Source: Conchocele bisecta
Taxonomy: Eukaryota; Mollusca; Bivalvia; Lucinida; Thyasiridae
Reading direction: 5' to 3'
Length of the DNA stretch: 64,000 nucleotides
NCBI GenBank assembly: GCA_029237695.1
Contig: CM055272.1
Location: forward strand, 32,064,791-32,128,790
Position numbers and translations under genes: made by a program. The notes under the pieces were generated by a model. That model was not told the origin of the DNA, ran no database searches, and was given only the letters and a program-made list of their open reading frames with translations. Shown here piece by piece: positions 11,025-22,158 of this stretch; position 1 is the first letter of the stretch; each line of letters opens with the position of its first letter.

Positions 11025-11275
11025 ACGTGGTTGTGAACGGGGAACTGGTGCTTATGGGATTTGTGACCAGTGTCGCGCCTGATCAAATAGCACACTCCTG
11101 TTACTTGATAACGATCTATATTGCTTGTTAGAAGCATGACGGGTGTTTCATTGATGAAATGGCCAACAGTGTAGATCCTGATCAGACTGTGCGGATGCAC
11201 AGGCTGATCTGGATCTACACTGGTCACATACCCCCATAAGCCCCATTTCTCCAGTCACAGTCACATTATGAGCCC
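11025..11275. mobile_element. MITE with 45-50 bp terminal repeats (family M)
   Basis: The left end resembles GTGGTTGTGA...TTATGGGATTTGTGACC and the right end GGTCACA...CATAAGCCCCATTTCTCC, CAGTCACAG. The centre is the quasi-palindromic CTGATCAGACTGTGCGGATG. Other copies or pieces: 31405-31597, 31888-32135, 36355-36862, 44595-44855, 48590-49325 (split) and 38862-39390 (split). Confidence 0.7.
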
Positions 11276-11990
11276 AGTTGCAGATTTACCTCCCTTAGCG
11301 CATCACCATTTTTCCATAAATGATGTAGAAAATTGAAAATAAAAATTGTGTTTTTTTGTAAATCAATAGTGGTGGTGTTTTTTGTAAATCAATATTGGTG
11401 ATGTGATAAGGGTGGTTACACTTATAGAAGTTATTCAATTATTTAAAAGTCCCATTCATCAATATATAATTAGTCAATTAAATTTCTAAATAATGTTAAC
11501 TAGAGCAAGTGAGCAGAGGCTCACGGACACTCCCGGCCGCCACCTGGATCAAACTTTAAACGGACGGACAAAGAGATGGATGACGAAAACTATATACCAC
11601 TCGACAAACAGACAAACCTGTGAATAAAGACCAGCCATGGGAAGTGAAAAATCTGGCCTTTGTCCACAGGTGGTCTTTATTTGCAGGGTCATTTACATAG
11701 TAATTGTACCATTGGGACAACAAAAGTGTGGCATTTACAGCCAGGTGATTGCCATTCGGAGGTGGTCTTTAGCACAGGTTCGACTGTATGCTGGGGGTGG
11801 GGGGGGGGGGGGGGGGGGCTATAATAAAGTAATTGATATGTGTGTACATGCAGATGTCGATGTACAGTTATTCGCAACAATATTCCACTCAAGTAATAGC
11901 AAATAAATGATAGAAAGAAAGCAAGGGCTCACTGATATTCACAGCCGCATGGGCCAGCAAGCTAAAACTTTAACATAAATTATGTCCAAC
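11276..11990. other. No gene seen; poly-G tract
   Basis: Two short near-repeats of TTTTTGTAAATCAATA (11350-11395) and the poly-G tract at 11793. A piece with GGACGGACAAAGAGATGGATG near 11560 may be the end of a decayed pearl-like element. Confidence 0.35.
11793..11818 (+). repeat. Poly-G tract
   Basis: Twenty-six bases are G except one T. This is a candidate G-quadruplex site. It opens spurious glycine/proline frames on both strands. Confidence 0.9.
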
Positions 11991-12420
11991 CATTTCACTG
12001 TATCTCAGATAATGTCTCAGATTAGTTCTGAGTACAGAACTCTAATTACATTACATTACATTACATTACATTGCATTACATTACATTACATTACATTACA
12101 TAGCATTACATAAGCGTTATGACGGAGTAGTATTTCCAAATTAATTTTGTGTTTGAAGCGTACTTTCCACTCCATGGAGAGTGACCTAATAATTTTGCTG
12201 ATACACACTTTATTATGTGAGTTTATAACACTATTGTTGTTTCATATTGTATAGTTTTCTCTCAATAACAATATAGTGAAGTATGAACGTCAATGCCCTG
12301 CAGATTATTGCTATATTTTAGTGCGCTAAATAGACATATTATGCCGCAAATGTGTACCGTTGACAATGGTGTAGCGATATAATGCACCCTTTTGCCTATA
12401 AAGCGAATAACATGTAGCTA
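11990..12420. repeat. Interspersed repeat with (ATTAC)n microsatellite
   Basis: Sequence from the CTGAGTACAGAACTCTAATT block to GTAGCGATATAATGCACCC recurs at 47480-48140. Here it holds about a dozen ATTAC units (12052-12108); the other copy has two or three. The second copy is interrupted by a 336-bp insertion absent here. Confidence 0.7.
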
Positions 12421-12994
12421 TAGTCTGTTTCACGAAACCTGCCCAAATTTTACGGCTATATAAACAATGCAAAAACAATATTTTTTCGATAATATTAAAT
12501 TAAAGGAAAATTTAAGTTTCATGAAATTTGGTCAAATATTGATTTTATTACGAAAAATTGATTTGTCTATGGGAATTTAACATGGGGGAAAAAGGTATTT
12601 CTTTTGGAAATTGACTTCGAAACCTAGCTAGATAGCTTGGAAATGATCTAACTAAGAAAACAAGTTAAATTTTAAAACTCGGTCCAGTATTTCTAAAATT
12701 AAAAAAAAATTCCCCAAGTTAAATCCCCATAGACATCTTCACATCTTCACTCCGTGCAACTTCACATCTTCACTCCGTGCAACTTCACATCTTCACTTCG
12801 TGAAGATGTCTATGGGGATTTAACATGGCGAAATTTTGTTTTCGCAATTAAATCAATATTTGACCAAATTTCACGAAATAAAAAGAAGGCTCATTCTTAA
12901 ATCTTTCTTTAATTTAATATTATCAAAAAAAATATTGTTTTTGAATTGTTTATATGGCCGTAAAATTTGGGCAGCTTTCGTGAAACAGACTATA
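12421..12994. mobile_element. MITE with CTGTTTCACGAAA ends
   Basis: TATAGTCTGTTTCACGAAAC opens and GTTTCGTGAAACAGACTATA-type sequence closes it (574 bp). The central part holds a hairpin with a threefold CACATCTTCACTCCGTG tandem inside one arm. Partial relatives are at 40154-40330 and 57489-57640. Confidence 0.75.
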
Positions 12995-13129
12995 GTCTCT
13001 ATGGACTGCAAATGGTGTATATCAACCAAACACACTATTTTATTTGATCAAATTTCAAGTGGTTTTCTGTTATGCATACTATTACAGATTGAATATACAA
13101 TGAATATAATTTATGGATGATGATAAACG

Positions 13130-13370
13130 TAACCCTTATCTTAATTTTGTTGTCTTCTGCTGTTTATTTTCTATTTTCCATTTTTATCATCAAAAACATG
13201 CTTTTACAGCACTTTACAATAATTTACAACATGCTTTGACAGCACTTCAGAATCATTTCCATTGGAAATGATTCTGAAGTGCTGTCAAACCATGTTTTTA
13301 TTAAGAAATAAGGCAAGATATAAAAGCAACAGCAGACGACAATTGTTGTGAGTAGCGGTCTAAGGGTTAA
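13130..13370. mobile_element. TTAA-type palindromic MITE, family A
   Basis: It runs from GTAACCCTTATC to GCGGTCTAAGGGTTAA. A perfect hairpin TTCAGAATCATTTCCATTGG/complement is flanked by CATGCTTTGACAGCACTT arms. One arm is duplicated, giving TTTACAACATGC in the middle. Confidence 0.75.
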
Positions 13371-13594
13371 GATTGCAGAGATAATGTTCCCGAAAACTTT
13401 ACAAAAGCGTTATGGATGAAAAGTATGAAAATAGACGGACGACTGAAAAGACAGGTTAAAAATATATACAACCCAACAGTGAACTCACTCACGGAATAAC
13501 GTTTTTTCAAAACTGACATGTTTAGAACAGCCATCTGCAGGTATCATATTAAACTAATGTGCGAAAGTACAGTATCGATCCATTCACCAATTTG

Positions 13595-13834
13595 TTAACC
13601 CTTTCAACACCAAGTAACTTAATAGGATGTTCCATGCCAATGTTTCACGCTATTTCATTAATTTTGTTCATTCAAATTATCCCATTCTGCTAAAAGGGTA
13701 ATCTGTACGACGTTTAAAATTATTAACAAACAGTGGAGATCCTGATGAGACGGCTCGTTACGAGCCGGCTCATCTGGATCTGCACTGTTTGCAAACATTG
13801 TCTCTATAGAGGTCTGTGGTGTTGAAAGGGTTAA
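13595..13834. mobile_element. TTAA-type MITE, family B variant
   Basis: This 240-bp element opens TTAACCCTTTCAACACC and closes GGTGTTGAAAGGGTTAA, a longer perfect terminal repeat than other B copies. It shares the GATCCTGATGAGACGG hairpin but differs in the rest, so it is a sub-family. Confidence 0.8.
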
Positions 13835-14242
13835 TCTACAGGTATAAAATTGTTATCAACATCTCAAGAAAAATAGTGTTTGCTGACAAGTTCAAGAAAA
13901 GTGTACGAATTAAATTATGAACCAAACATTCAATGTTGTAAGGATTTAACGTTTGTGTGGCTTGGTTATATTTACATGAAGTATAAACCCATGTGTGGAA
14001 AATGTAGGCCAAGTGCTATATCAATATACATTTACGTTAAATACCATTCACAAGCAAACAAACAGGTCCATCCTTAATACTTGACAATATTTCAAGATTA
14101 AATGGTCAGGGATTTATTTAGAAATAAATTTTCAATGTATATTATATTTCTCATTTTCCGTGTAAATTCTTGAGTAAACATGGACCATTAATTATCTGCA
14201 CAAAAATATGATGAATGGTGGTTCTTGTATGGTTCATCAGCA

Positions 14243-14490
14243 TTAACCCTTTCAACACTACAGGCCTGTATAGTGGTATTGGCAAAAAGTGTAGATCCAG
14301 ATGAGCCGGCTCGTCACGAGCCGTCTCATCAGGATCTGCACTTTTTGAAAGTAATTTTTCTTATTTTGGAGAACAAAAACACCCCCTTTTCATAAATGGA
14401 CTAGTTCGAAAATTATTTTGTGGCGACTGGATTGGATGCAAAATTGACATTTCAAAATCCATTCCAGTTATTTAGGGGTGAAAGGGTTAA
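14243..14490. mobile_element. TTAA-type MITE, family B
   Basis: 248 bp, very close to the copy at 1497-1745: same order of the GTATAGTGGTATTGGCAAA block, the hairpin and the GGGTGAAAGGGTTAA end. Confidence 0.8.
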
Positions 14491-15219
14491 AGGCTTAGAT
14501 ATGAGAAGAAAATTATTGAACACGACTAGGAAAGTATAATTTAATTTTGGATTTACATGGTATTTCTGAACCCAATGGCACCTAAAAGTCAGCAAAAAAA
14601 AATCGGGGCTTGATAAAAAAAAATGTTTATACATCTAATATTGAAAAGTAACTGGTGTTGAGAACACTAGCTTTGTGCAATCGATGGCTAGTAATTTTTA
14701 TTTTAATTAATTAATTAGTGTTTATTATTAGCCGATCTATTTATAGATCGGCTAATATATTGGTCATCCATCGAATTCTGAAAAAGTTTGTAGCAACCCT
14801 TTTCTCCGCTATTCAGTAATCTACGAACGCGAATTTTGCTGTATCACTTCCAAATTGCATCAACCGATAAAGTTTGCATTTTTGGCAATTATCTCCGTTT
14901 AAAACTTTAAATATAGCCAAATAACACAATTTTGAATACGTAATGAGCTGAACGCCGGAAGAGATTTAACCCGGAAGTTGTTGTTGTTGAAGTCCATAGT
15001 TGGCTCTAATGGCCATATACGCCAACATACGCCGATTATTGGGCTAATTTAAAGCTTTTATTTATTAAACAGAACAAGTTTCAGCCACGTATAATCGCGT
15101 AAAATGTGTTTATTCGGCTAATTTATAATCGACCTCTGCTCAAAATCTCCTCCGACTAGCAACCCAGTTAATATTCACAAAATTCTCCACGAATCAAAAC
15201 GAAGAATTGCCCTTCATAG

Positions 15220-16175
15220 GTATGACTGTGCTAAATATAGTACACATCGGCCAGGGGGTATGCTTTAGTAGTCCGGTATAAAAAAATAGTGCAGACGTTT
15301 TGAGGCCACAGACCCAGTTTGCTTGTAAATCCTGATCCATTACAGCCCAATTTTAATTGAGAAACATGTTGGGGTGTTTTTAACACCAGTTTCCAGCATA
15401 TTTCTAGCATTTAAAAGAAATTACTGAGCCTGCTTGTCACGTGATGTGAACACTACGTCACATGACACTTTGATGATAAACAATATGGCGGACAGGACAA
15501 TGTTGAAATTTTCTTTCTTAGGAGTAAGTGAACATATTGTTTAATTAGTGAAAATCCGGTGCAGACAGGTTGCAGGTTATGAACAGGTAGGTTCCACAGC
15601 ATCCATACGAATAGTGAAAGTGTGAGAGAATGGCCATATTTGGAGGAATCGGTTAAGTTGTATAGTAAAACTAATTGGTGGTTGCTAGCCTTATTTATAG
15701 GTATGACTGTGCTAAATATAGTACACATCGGCCAGGGGGTATGCTTTAGTAGTCCGGTATAAAAAAATAGTGCAGACGTTTTGAGGCCACAGACCCAGTT
15801 TGCTTGTAAATCCTGATCCATTACAGCCCAATTTTAATTGAGAAACATGTTGGGGTGTTTTTAACACCAGTTTCCAGCATATTTCTAGCATTTAAAAGAA
15901 ATTACTGAGCCTGCTTGTCACGTGATGTGAACACTACGTCACATGACACTTTGATGATAAACAATATGGCGGACAGGACAATGTTGAAATTTTCTTTCTT
16001 AGGAGTAAGTGAACATATTGTTTAATTAGTGAAAATCCGGTGCAGACAGGTTGCAGGTTATGAACAGGTAGGTTCCACAGCATCCATACGAATAGTGAAA
16101 GTGTGAGAGAATGGCCATATTTGGAGGAATCGGTTAAGTTGTATAGTAAAACTAATTGGTGGTTGCTAGCCTATG
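15220..16175 (+). repeat. 481-bp tandem dimer inserted in the TTATTAGCCGATC element
   Basis: The sequence from 15220 repeats with period 481 (15221 and 15702 start the same TATGACTGTGC text) and appears identical for about 475 bases. The other copy of the host element reads straight across this point, and TCATAG occurs at both borders (15214-15219 and 16176-16181), so the dimer is an insertion. Each unit contains CACGTGATG, TACGTCACATGAC and then ATGGCGGACAGG, which look like a short promoter plus first exon. Confidence 0.8.
15486..15526 (+). other. Putative captured first coding exon (also in second unit near 15967)
   Basis: ATGGCGGACAGGACAATG opens MADRTMLKFSFLG and is followed at once by the donor-like GTAAGTG. 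The start lies in an AATATGGCGG context that resembles a YY1-type initiator, 35 bases after a CRE-like TACGTCA. The same segment is repeated 481 bp downstream. It reads like the beginning of a host gene carried in a transposon. I do not recognise the protein. Only 13 codons are available. Confidence 0.35.
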
Positions 16176-17025
16176 TCATAGCGAACTTTGATTTGTTTAC
16201 GTATCATGCAGGGATGGCAGGGATGTATCCAGCACGCGCGATTGCGGCAATCACCCTTAATTATTGTCAATGCTGCAAATTATTGATTGTCTTGCGCCCG
16301 ACATCGCGCAAAAAATCACGGATGGGCCCCTTTTTAAATGACCAGTGCGCACATTAAAAAAACGTAATTGACTATTTAAACGCGCTGCGTATTTAAATCA
16401 TTGGAAGGCGTGCAGTTCAATCGAGTTTGTGCGGTGACAACGTTATCAAGGCCAATCTGGGCATGTGCCTGAATACGCAGGAGCTTGCGTCTATTTTCAG
16501 ATGGCACTGTAACCGCTAGCTCCGGTAGCTCCGGTAGCTCCGCCCACTCGCGTGCTGCACAGAATTCGGACAAACACACAGTGACTACAACTTTGTGTAT
16601 TGCGGAGTGTAATCTGTAGATAAATATAGCATACAGTACAGGTTTTACGCTGGAATAGTTCGCAACATAATGGTGACAACAAAACATTGCTGCTATGGCG
16701 ATTCACGAACCCTGAAACCCGGTGAAGACAAATACTTTATTGGATGGATTTGGGAACGGGTTTCCAAAACCTGCACAAAATCGAGAAAAAATGTCAATGC
16801 TGGGTACAGAACTGTGGTCGAAAATAGTTTACCATTGACAATGTTACCAGAGACACCTACATATGTTCGATGCACTTTACCCTGATTTGATCGGCTAATA
16901 ACATCATGCTCTGCATGACTTTTCATTATTTATTATTGTTAAATGCATTATCAAATTATCTCCCCTTCCGTATATGATAGATTATAGTAAATAAAACACA
17001 AACTCCTTGGAAAATAATGTGCATG

Positions 17026-17336
17026 GCAGAGATTCAGATAAGTTTTGTATCTAAAGAGTATAATGCCTTATATATTTCAAATTCAATGCGTATTTTACTT
17101 TTACAAATGTATTATTGATTTTCTTCCTTAGTAAATAGGGAACAAATTATTAAAAAATAACAAATTTAAAAAGTGAACTTTCAACTTTATTACAGTATTT
17201 TCACCACTCGATTTAAAAATCAATGCATATTTTCACATTTCTGTGAGTATTTTGTACTCCCACTTTAGATCAATTGATGTGTATTCTGCTAAAATAAGTG
17301 TGTAAAATACGCCAATACGCAACTTATCTGGAGCTG
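17026..17336. mobile_element. MITE with TCCAGATAAG ends
   Basis: TTCAGATAAGTTTTGTATC at the left and CTTATCTGGAGC at the right define the copy. It shares GCGTATTTTACTTTTA and CAGTATTTTCAC with 53931-54271. The same ends also bound two larger elements at 44151-44541 and 45018-45364. Confidence 0.65.
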
Positions 17337-17430
17337 TGGTATGGTAAATGATTTTGGTAATTTGCAGTCAATAAAGTAAAAACTCACATTGAATACCTGA
17401 GGGATTATCGGACAGAATGTGGCTTTAAAT

Positions 17431-17821
17431 GGTTGTTTGTTTGTTTATAAGCGTTTAACGGCCTATCAACAGCGAAGGTCATGTAAGGCCAGGCAAACGG
17501 GTTTGATCCCATTTTAACCTGCTGTATTGGGGGGAAAATCCCAAAATCAGAACGGAATATTAACATCGAGAACAAATATATTCAGCCCTGAAATTAGAAT
17601 AACCTGACCTGGTGCCAGGTCCATACCACACCAAGTCACTTGGCCCCTTCCCCTAAAATAGGATTACGAATATCGTAATACTCACATAAGGGGTATAACC
17701 AGATTCAACTGTCACATACAAAATGCCAAATACGTATATGAGGGCCAAACCAGGTCTCCAGTCGGGATTCCGGTAAGGATGAACCCTGATCGTTAAAATT
17801 ACCCATCGCGTGCTCCCACCT
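17431..17821 (+). mobile_element. SINE-like retroposon (family I)
   Basis: GTTTAACGGCCTATCAACAG near the start is followed by GGGTTTGATCCC, a weak pol III B-box match, then the body (CAGCCCTGAAATTAGAATAA, GGTGCCAGGTCC, GTAAGGATGAACCC). It is about 390 bp. Other copies at 38944-39343 and 48654-49146 have clear target duplications. The 3' side is abutted by a palindromic MITE. Confidence 0.7.
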
Positions 17822-17928
17822 ATTTCTCCTTGTAAATATCATGAATATGTCTTGGAATTTCATTAGAATCGAGTCCTGAGGACTCAATTCTAATGAAATT
17901 CCAAGACATATTTACAGAGAGAAATAAA
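17822..17928. mobile_element. Palindromic MITE (ATGTCTTGGAATTTC family)
   Basis: A near-perfect palindrome centres on GAGTCCTGAGGACTC. One arm has an 11-bp extension (TATCATGAAT). A close copy in opposite relation is at 43482-43592, and both lie next to tRNA-SINE sequence. Confidence 0.75.
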
Positions 17929-18076
17929 ACATATACTGTAACTCCTAATTCGTTTGGCGGATATTTTCGCCGCTGGCATGCAAAGAGTTAAATGGTAAAA
18001 ATAAATATTTACTCTGTATTAGTCTATTACATCATTTGGCAAGAGAAAACAGAGGCCCCAAAACTGCAAAGCTTAT

Positions 18077-18285
18077 TAACCCTTAGACCGCTACTCACAA
18101 CAATTGTCGTCTGCTGTTGCTTTTATATCTTGCCTTATTTCTAAAAAAAAATATGGTTTGACAGCACTTCAGAATCATTTCCAAGTGCTGTCAAAGCATG
18201 TTGTAAATTTTGTCTAAAGTGCTGTTTTTGATGATAAAAATCGAAAATAGAAAATAAACAGCAGACGACAAAAAAAATATAGTTT
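18077..18285. mobile_element. TTAA-type palindromic MITE, family A, right end lost
   Basis: TTAACCCTTAGACCGCTAC is present at the left, with the TTTGACAGCACTTCAG and CAAAGCATG hairpin parts. The right side stops at CAGCAGACGAC without the CTAAGGGTTAA end. Confidence 0.65.
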
Positions 18286-18575
18286 TCATACCAAAAGTTG
18301 ACCATACTACAGTATGTACTGTCATTTCAGCTAAATCTGCTCATCGGCTAATGCGCAATTCACGTCAAATTTAGCCTTGCGTACGTCATAATAAAATATG
18401 TGGATTTTGGAATAAAGAAGCTGATTAATTGCTACACTGTGGCACGATTTTATCACATTCCGATAGTTTGGTAAAAAGTTATTCCGAATATAGTCAAAAT
18501 GTGTAAAATCCTCAGACCCTGCTGATGGAATAGCTGTCTTACTTACTAAATTAACTGTTAAACGAAGAAACTAAC

Positions 18576-18654
18576 CTTTCATGATGTCACTGGATAGTTT
18601 TGCTTCAAGTTTAATACCAATGTTGCTATGCTGATCCAGTATGCTGCTCGCCAT
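18576..18654 (-). CDS. Candidate first coding exon of an unidentified minus-strand gene
   Basis: Minus strand: ATGGCGAGCAGC at 18654 opens 26 codons reading MASSILDQHSNIGIKLEAKL then SSDIMK, and is followed by G|GTTAGT at 18575, a fair donor. The start context AAAATGGCG is favourable. Upstream on the minus strand (about 18700-18760) are TGACGTCA and TGACGTAA, CRE-like sites near a start. I do not recognise the protein and found no following exon toward lower coordinates. It may be the true 5' end of a host gene whose body lies beyond the left part of the window, or a captured fragment. Confidence 0.4.
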
Positions 18655-18699
18655 TTTATTTACACCACCAGATGTGCTTCATTAGCAGAAACAAATGTG

Positions 18700-18765
18700 A
18701 CGTTGCAAACACGCATGTGATGTCATACATCATACAATTTACGTCACTTACTGACGTCAGAACGT
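18700..18765 (-). promoter_or_regulatory. Cluster of CRE-like sites upstream of the candidate exon
   Basis: Within 65 bases the plus strand reads GTGATGTCATAC, TTTACGTCACTT and CTGACGTCAG, three close matches to the CREB/ATF site TGACGTCA. They lie 50-110 bases upstream of the minus-strand ATG at 18654, a usual position for such sites. Function is inferred. Confidence 0.4.
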
Positions 18766-19290
18766 TATGACATTTCATGCACAGACGTCTTTGAACTGCG
18801 TTGAATAATTAGGAAAATTTGACTGAATATGGAGATGGTACTGACATATAAATTTGTTTGGAAAGCCTTAGGTGCACTGAATTAGCCGAAACCATTGTAT
18901 GTCGAGGGGAAATGTTAGACCATACATTCGGGTAGCAAAACACCAGCAGCTTTTTTATGAGTTTGGACAATATCCAACATATATATGCTATTTATCTCCT
19001 CATATTAGTCAACCACCAGAATTTGATTAATAGCATTAATGATCCATTAAATACTCATAAAATTACAGACCTAAGTATTTTAAATTCCAGTCTGCACACA
19101 AATTCTTTCAACATCCAAAACTTCAAATGATCATAACATTGTAGCACACATTGAATACCTTTTCAGCTGAATGTTTGAGGAATTTCTTTTCTGAAGTTAA
19201 TGGCTGTTTAACCAAATTAATGTCGGGTACCGATTCGAACACATACAAAATTCAAAATAATTTTCTATTTTTGTTATTTGTTCATGAAAG
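18766..19290. other. No gene seen
   Basis: AT-rich, with no repeat family recognised until the family E relative at 19265-19390 (ACCACTCATTTGAACAG and TTCAAATGAGTGGTCAC arms). Confidence 0.35.
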
Positions 19291-19527
19291 TATATGGTGT
19301 TACCACTCATTTGAACAGTCTTTACAAGACGGTTCAAATGAGTGGTCACAACACATACTTTTGTGTAGAAATAAGGAAAATATATTTTTGTCAACATAAT
19401 GTTGCACCCTTAGCATAAAATAAGTCAATAGTATGGTATTTCTGTTCTGAGGTCAAACTAACTTTAATATAGGATTAATACCAAGATTATATTGAATATT
19501 ATTAACAAAGGTTCAACGGAAATTCAT

Positions 19528-19800
19528 GGCCGGAGAAAAGATCAACATTGCAAAGTATACTTTTCTAGCAAAGTATACATTGAGGGAGAAATTTTCAATT
19601 TTAGGATAAATTTATTAATTTTTATTATACTGAATTTATTACATTATCACAGCCATTTTGGCTGTGATAATGTAATAAATTCAGTATAATAATTCTGCAT
19701 GCTTTTAATCATCAAATATATGAAGTCGTTAGTTCCATATAAAATATTGCATTTCGGGAAAAATAAATGATTACTCCCTCAAAGTATACGGAATGAGACG
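19528..19800. mobile_element. Palindromic MITE (AAAGTATACTTT family C), partial
   Basis: TCAACATTGCAAAGTATACT and TACTCCCTCAAAGTATAC mark the arms. A central perfect palindrome TTATTACATTATCACAGCC/complement is flanked by ATTATACTGAAT. Better copies are at 35458-35760 and 41886-42177. Confidence 0.75.
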
Positions 19801-19963
19801 TGGGAGGGCAGATTTTTTTTAATATATTTTTTTATTTCAGATATTTGTCTCGGATTTTTTTTCAAGTCGCCAGGTGCATAATATATATTATTTAAAGTTA
19901 CTATAACCTCTTTAGATTTGGAAAATCACCAGATTTTTGTCCGACATGATTGGATTTAACATA

Positions 19964-20850
19964 CAGTCGAGCACCAGTACCTCGAACGTCAGTATCTCGA
20001 TGGTATCCCCTATGGTATCCCGCTAAAGTCCCGAATTATATCCTTATTTGTTTAATGTAAATTTCCTCGGCTATCTCGAACATGCCCTATCTCGAACATG
20101 TTCTCTATCTCGACTGTTCATTCTGTCCCCTTCGTATAAAAATACGTTAAAAATCACTTCTCTATCTCGATCACATAAACGCTTGGGTAAATCACCTAAG
20201 CGCCTGGCTGCCAAGATCAATTTGGTTAACACTAATTTTCAAAACCTATTATCAAACGAAACAAAATAAATTCACACCTGCCTCGGGTTGTTTGCTTAAT
20301 TGGTCCACCTCGATTTGTTTGAGTGTTCGACATGATTCATTAAGCATATCACGACGTGCCACATGACATTCTTAACGCCCTGTCAAAGTCCACGGCATTC
20401 TTCACACAGCTGTATAGACGCCGGTGTACGAAGCAAGGGATAATCAAGGACTTCTTCACGAGACCTGACTGCGAGTGATGGTGTCAATTTCGTTTCGTTT
20501 AAAACATGTACTTTTCTGTTTCTTGTATTATATGTTACTCATTATGTAAACACAACTTTATTTCCTTGTTAGTGAGTGACATATTGTCTATTGAATACAT
20601 GTATATAATGTATGTAATGTTCATATTGTTGTTTGTCAATTAGTTGGTACATTTGTATATAAAATAATAAAAGCAACACATGTTTTGTTTCATTATTCCT
20701 TTATTGTTTACTCGTGATGTGATGGGTAACATGATTTGATATTTTTTTGCGAAAATATTTGACCATGTCACTTCCTCGGTATCTCGAACCTAGTCCTATC
20801 TCGACTAAAATACAACCTCCCTTCGACTTCGAGATACTGGTGCTAGACTG
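19964..20850. mobile_element. Pogo/Tigger-like element, non-autonomous, TA duplication
   Basis: CAGTCGAGCACCAGTA starts at 19964 and TACTGGTGCTAGACTG ends at 20850, each flanked by TA. CAGT/ACTG ends with TA duplication are characteristic of pogo-type Tc1/mariner elements. Subterminal copies of TATCTCGA / TCGAGATA recur on both sides (at least eight), probably transposase-binding repeats. No transposase reading frame remains in its 887 bases. Confidence 0.8.
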
Positions 20851-20851
20851 T

Positions 20852-21235
20852 ACTTTTGCATGGTAGTGTTTTTTATTGATCATGTGGCGAATTTACTGTA
20901 TGATTTTATTTCTCCATGATAATAAAATGTTTGCCGCACTTATGGCCTTACAAAGTACTGCCAAACCATGATATTCCAGTCTCCGCGAAACTGCCAAACC
21001 ATCACAGGACATTTTATCTGGTAAACATTAAATTTTACCAGAACGAAAAAAACATTTCTAAAAATAAAATATATTTTGTGTGATATTTAAGAGCTTTTAA
21101 GCTAGTGTCATCAAACCAGAAATGGGCATACCAAAGGAAGGTGATTTGAAGTTTAGTATAGAAAATTAAAAAAATAATATAGAAAATGTGTTCATAGAAC
21201 ACAGACGCCGCCACACCTATTGCTTTGATTGTAAA
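20852..21235. other. Low-information stretch
   Basis: AT-rich sequence with CTGCCAAACCATGATATTCC and CTGCCAAACCATCACAGG, two short near-repeats at 20960-21005. It leads into the tandem array that follows. No coding support. Confidence 0.3.
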
Positions 21236-21239
21236 CGAG

Positions 21240-21935
21240 GTCAAATTTCAAGTCCAAAAGGCTCAGTGTCAAAGAAAAAATAGAAATTCACTTTGTGTAT
21301 CTACACACCACAAAGAAGCTAGATACCAAGCAACAGGCCTCTAGCTATTAATACGGTTTAGAATTTTTACAAGTTACAAAGCAAAATGGTGAAATTCTAA
21401 GTCTAAAAGTGGGAGATAATCCATGACCCGGGGGTCGAATAAAAAATCGAAATACACTTTGCGCATCTACTCATCATAAGGAAGCTATATACCAAGTTTC
21501 AGGTCTGTAGCCAGTAAAGTTTAAAAGTTTTACAAGTCAAAATTGAAAAATTCTAAGTCGAAAAGGGGAAGATAATCCATGACCCGGGGGTCGAACGAAA
21601 AATCAAAATAAACTTTGCGCATCTACTCATCATAAGGAAGCTACATACAAAGTTTCAAGTGTGTAGTTATTAGGGTTTAAAAGTTTTCGAGATATAAGCG
21701 AAAATTGGAAAATTTAAGTCGAAAAGGGGGAGCTAATCCATGACCCGGGGGTAGAATAAAATATAAAAATAACTTAGCGCATCTACTCATAATAAGGAAG
21801 CTACACACCAAGTTTCAGGTCTGTAGCTAGTATGGTTTAAAAGTTTTACAAGTTACAAGGTAGGTCACGGACAGACGGACGGGTGGACAAGGGTAAAACT
21901 AAATGTCTCCTCCACTATTGTGGTGGGGCATAAAA
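21240..21935 (+). mobile_element. Pearl-like element, four core units
   Basis: Units of about 160-165 bp repeat AATCCATGACCCGGGGGTCG, GCGCATCTACTCATCATAAG and CAAGTTTCAGGTCTGTAG. Then comes CACGGACAGACGGACGG and a terminal hairpin around CTCCACTATTGTGGTGGGG ending CATAAAAA. An inverted relative lies at 34900-35457. Confidence 0.75.
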
Positions 21936-22158
21936 ATACTTTTTTTTTGCATGTATTTGTTTTGTAGCCGGACATTCGGTCCGGCCACTTCCAGGCAATT
22001 TTACCAGACATGCCACCAGTTCGAAGAGTTACGCGGACACTGCCATTCTTGAGAAAGAAGACAACAGAAGAGGACATTTCATTTCCCGCATTCTAAGGTT
22101 TAATCTAGGTTTATATCAAACCACACCCAAAATATCACTTTTGAGCTCACAACCTTTC

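Larger units (their letters stand above)
14721..16927. mobile_element. TTATTAGCCGATC element, long copy with captured tandem dimer
   Basis: A 13-bp inverted repeat TTATTAGCCGATC lies at 14725-14737 and, inverted, at 16889-16901. The left end continues as a 24-bp palindrome (AGCCGATCTATTTATAG and complement) and the right end as a short hairpin CATGC...GCATG. A shorter copy in opposite orientation is at 24246-25417. The pairing of terminal palindrome and hairpin, without an obvious target duplication, could suit a Helentron-like element; a TIR transposon is the alternative. Between 15220 and 16175 this copy carries extra sequence missing from the other copy. Confidence 0.65.

Noticed and set aside
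15453..15821. 122-codon minus-strand frame
   Set aside because: It spans the junction of the 481-bp tandem units and has no recognisable domain; the plus strand has the start and donor signals.
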